Source of the DNA: Chloroflexota bacterium
Lineage (GTDB): Bacteria; Chloroflexota; Dehalococcoidia; SHYB01
Length of the DNA stretch: 13,880 bases
Direction of reading: 5' to 3'
Assembly: GCA_016200725.1 (NCBI GenBank)
Contig: JACQEE010000163.1
Coordinates: 1 to 13,880 of the forward strand
Below, in pieces: positions 12,071 through 13,880 of the stretch (the stretch's first letter is position 1; every line of letters starts with the position of its first letter). The notes beneath the pieces are model-generated. The model was not told where the DNA came from, did no database searches, and saw only the letters and a list, made by a program, of their open reading frames with translations. Made by a program: the position numbers and the translations under genes.

Positions 12071-13552
12071 ATGACTGAGTCGGTCATCTTTTCCGTAGAA
12101 ATCCAGCAACTCCTCGGCGTCGCCGCGCGCCATTTGTCCGCGTCGCGTTCGAGCGGCTATGTCGTTGGCGGCGCGGTGCGCGATGCGCTGCTGGGCAGAG
12201 CGATTGTCGACGTAGACATCGCCGTGAGCGGCGACCCGGCGTCGCTGGCGCGGGCCGTCGAGGCGCAGTATGGCGCGCCGGTCGTCGAACTCGATGCCGA
12301 CCGTCAGGTCTACCGGGTGCCCCTGGAGCGTGGGAGGCTGACGCTTGACGTAACGCCGTTGACGGATGGCTCGATTGATTTGGATGCGCGTCGGCGGGAC
12401 TTCACCATCAATGCGCTGGCAGTCCTCATCGCGCGGGCGGCGTCGGGGCCCGCCGAGGTCATCGATGCGGTCGGCGGCCTCGACGATTTGCGAAAGCGAC
12501 AGGTGCGCGCGGTCAGCGAGGATGTCTTTCGCGACGACTCGGTCCGGCTGCTGCGAGCGGTGCGCATAGGTGTGGAGCTGGGGTTCACTATCGAAGCGAC
12601 TACGGCTGAGTGCATCAAGCGCGATGCGCCGTTGCTGGCGGGAGTCGCCGCCGAGCGGGTGCGCGACGAGATGTGCCGCATCCTGGCACTCCCTGGCTCT
12701 GCCCCCTCGTTGCGGCTGTTGGATGAACTCCGGCTGCTCACCGTCGTCCTGCCGGAACTGGAAGCAGCCCGGAATTGCGGCCAACCGAAAGAGCACTACT
12801 GGGACGTCCTTCCGCATTCGATCGAGTCAGCGGGTCACGCAGAGCAGGTGCTTCGCCAGACCTCGCCGGAGCCCGAAGTGGCCGCGCAGACGGTCTGGGA
12901 CGAGGAGTTAGCGCTCTATTTCGCCGAGCCGGTATCGTCGGGGCACACGCGAGCCACGCTGTTGAAGTGGGCGGCGCTGCTCCACGACGTCGGGAAGCCG
13001 GGGGCGAAGACTATCGAGCCCGATGGGCGCATCCGTTTCCTGGGTCACCCCACGCTCGGGGCCGAGATGACGCGCGTCATCATGGAGCGTCTCAGGTTCA
13101 GCAACCGCGAGACGGCGAACGTCGTATCCCTAGTGAAGGAGCACCTGCGGCCGGGGCTCATCAGCAGGGACGCCGGGCCATCGCGACGTGCGCTCTACCG
13201 GATGTTCCGCGATGCGGAGGGTGTGGAGATCGACCTGTTGTTCCTCAGTTTCGCGGACTACCTGGCGGCACGCGGGCCCCTTCGTGAAGCAGAGGACTGG
13301 AGTCGCTTTTCAGGTTCGATTCGTGCTATGCTTGCAAATTGGCGGGCGCAACCTGAGGAAGGGCGCCCGCCAAAACTGGTGGACGGGCACGATTTGATGC
13401 GGGAGTTAGGCATCCCGCCGGGTCCTGCTCTGGGCACCGTGCTGGACGGCGTGCAAGAAGCGTGCGCCGCCGGTGAGGTCGGAAACAAAGAAGAAGCCCT
13501 GGTGCTCGCGGCGAGGCTGTGGCGGGAAGCACGGGGCGCGAATAGGGAGTAG
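12071..13552 (+). CDS. CCA tRNA nucleotidyltransferase / poly(A) polymerase family protein with HD domain
   Basis: 493 aa from ATG 12071; an in-frame TTG at 12014 would overlap def and is less likely. This class II nucleotidyltransferase adds CCA (or A) to tRNA 3' ends, or poly(A) to RNA. The head domain has GGAVRDALLGR (33-43) followed by the metal-binding pair Asp47/Asp49 in VDVDIAV. RRRDFTINALA (107-117) and the RNA-binding neck (DDSVRLLRAVR) follow. An HD phosphohydrolase domain is inserted after HYWDVLPHS (242-250), with LLHDVGKP (His305-Asp306) and KEHL. The tail GEVGNKEEALVLA is typical. CCA-adding, A-adding and poly(A) activities cannot be separated by eye. The gene sits between def and secD, three bases from secD, so it is co-transcribed. 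A perfect hairpin lies inside it at 13339-13373. Confidence 0.93.
   Translation: MTESVIFSVEIQQLLGVAARHLSASRSSGYVVGGAVRDALLGRAIVDVDIAVSGDPASLARAVEAQYGAPVVELDADRQVYRVPLERGRLTLDVTPLTDGSIDLDARRRDFTINALAVLIARAASGPAEVIDAVGGLDDLRKRQVRAVSEDVFRDDSVRLLRAVRIGVELGFTIEATTAECIKRDAPLLAGVAAERVRDEMCRILALPGSAPSLRLLDELRLLTVVLPELEAARNCGQPKEHYWDVLPHSIESAGHAEQVLRQTSPEPEVAAQTVWDEELALYFAEPVSSGHTRATLLKWAALLHDVGKPGAKTIEPDGRIRFLGHPTLGAEMTRVIMERLRFSNRETANVVSLVKEHLRPGLISRDAGPSRRALYRMFRDAEGVEIDLLFLSFADYLAARGPLREAEDWSRFSGSIRAMLANWRAQPEEGRPPKLVDGHDLMRELGIPPGPALGTVLDGVQEACAAGEVGNKEEALVLAARLWREARGANRE
13339..13373. repeat. Perfect 11-base inverted repeat inside the nucleotidyltransferase gene
   Basis: TTGGCGGGCGC (13339-13349) and GCGCCCGCCAA (13363-13373) are exact reverse complements around a 13-base loop. 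They encode part of NWRAQPEEGRPPKL. Just upstream is TGCTATGCT (13324-13332), which resembles an extended -10 box, in a locally AT-richer stretch. Confidence 0.6.
13544..13549 (+). promoter_or_regulatory. Shine-Dalgarno of secD
   Basis: AGGGAG overlaps the 3' end of the nucleotidyltransferase gene, six bases before TTG at 13556, and supports that TTG as the secD start and translational coupling. Confidence 0.55.
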
Positions 13553-13555
13553 CCG

Positions 13556-13880
13556 TTGCGTCTTCGATTGACTAAGAACCGCCTGGTCGTACTTTTCATC
13601 CTGACCATCACCGTGTTGGCGGCGCTCGTGCTCTCGTTCCGCACGATCGACATCGGCGGCACGAAGCGCGGCTCGGACAACAACACGCTGGGCATCCGTC
13701 TGGGCCTCGACCTGCAGGGCGGCACGCAATTGGTCTATAGGACCGACGACCCGAGCGTGACCTCCTCCCAGATGGACGGCCTGGTGGACGTCATATCACG
13801 GCGCATCAACGGCTTCGGCGTCTCCGAGCCTCTGATTCAGCGCCAGGGCGCCAACGAGATCATCATCCAGCTGCCGGGTG
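13556..13880 (+). CDS. secD: Protein translocase subunit SecD, N-terminal part (runs off the window)
   Basis: 108 codons are visible from TTG 13556 and the frame is open to the window edge. SecD, with SecF, uses the proton gradient to help pull proteins through SecYEG. Positively charged RLRLTKNRL precedes the first membrane helix (about 10-28). Then comes the family hallmark LGLDLQGGTQLVY (49-61) and the start of the periplasmic P1 domain (VISRRINGFGVSEPLIQRQG). It follows the nucleotidyltransferase by three bases, so it is part of the def operon; secF would be expected next. Confidence 0.95.
   Translation, partial: MRLRLTKNRLVVLFILTITVLAALVLSFRTIDIGGTKRGSDNNTLGIRLGLDLQGGTQLVYRTDDPSVTSSQMDGLVDVISRRINGFGVSEPLIQRQGANEIIIQLPG

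Overview
The window is GC-rich bacterial DNA, tightly packed on both strands, with no tRNA, rRNA, CRISPR array, transposase or phage gene visible. Three things suggest a free-living bacterium, perhaps of Chloroflexota/Dehalococcoidia type: start codons placed directly after -10 boxes (leaderless transcripts), abundant CoA-thioester genes, and a def / nucleotidyltransferase / secD run. The phylum is an inference from gene content only and is weak.

Layout. (1) 1-573, plus: the 3' part of a crotonase-family gene lacking both glutamates used by classical enoyl-CoA hydratases. (2) 574-885: a gap with no confident gene. It holds a small open frame with a good Shine-Dalgarno that is cut by an in-frame TGA, and the putative lhr promoter. 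(3) 886-5316, plus: a full-length Lhr-type DNA helicase. (4) 5326-6633, plus: an amidohydrolase (metal-dependent TIM-barrel family) that looks broken in two places. (5) 6630-9119, minus: two CaiB/BaiF (family III) CoA-transferase domains fused in one chain. (6) 9199-10389, plus: an acyl-CoA dehydrogenase, divergent from the transferase; both seem to be read as leaderless mRNAs from back-to-back promoters. (7) 10441-11427, plus: a secreted-domain pentameric ligand-gated ion channel (Cys-loop-receptor homologue). (8) 11503-13880, plus: a housekeeping run of peptide deformylase, CCA-adding enzyme/poly(A) polymerase with an HD domain, and the start of secD, with a TATAAT promoter and an operator-like palindrome in front.

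How they fit together. The crotonase, amidohydrolase, double CoA-transferase and acyl-CoA dehydrogenase look like parts of a catabolic CoA-thioester pathway (activation by CoA transfer, dehydrogenation, further conversion). The substrate cannot be read from the sequence. Decay of the amidohydrolase suggests this accessory set is in flux. The def-cca-secD run is core physiology: N-terminal processing, tRNA 3'-end maintenance and protein export.

The most striking feature is that three palindromic repeat elements of apparently three different families sit inside protein-coding genes without breaking the frame: one in lhr and two in the CoA-transferase fusion. One of the latter lies exactly in the linker between its two domains. 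They are translated as short proline- or charge-rich insertions. I see no clearly new enzyme system or defence island here.
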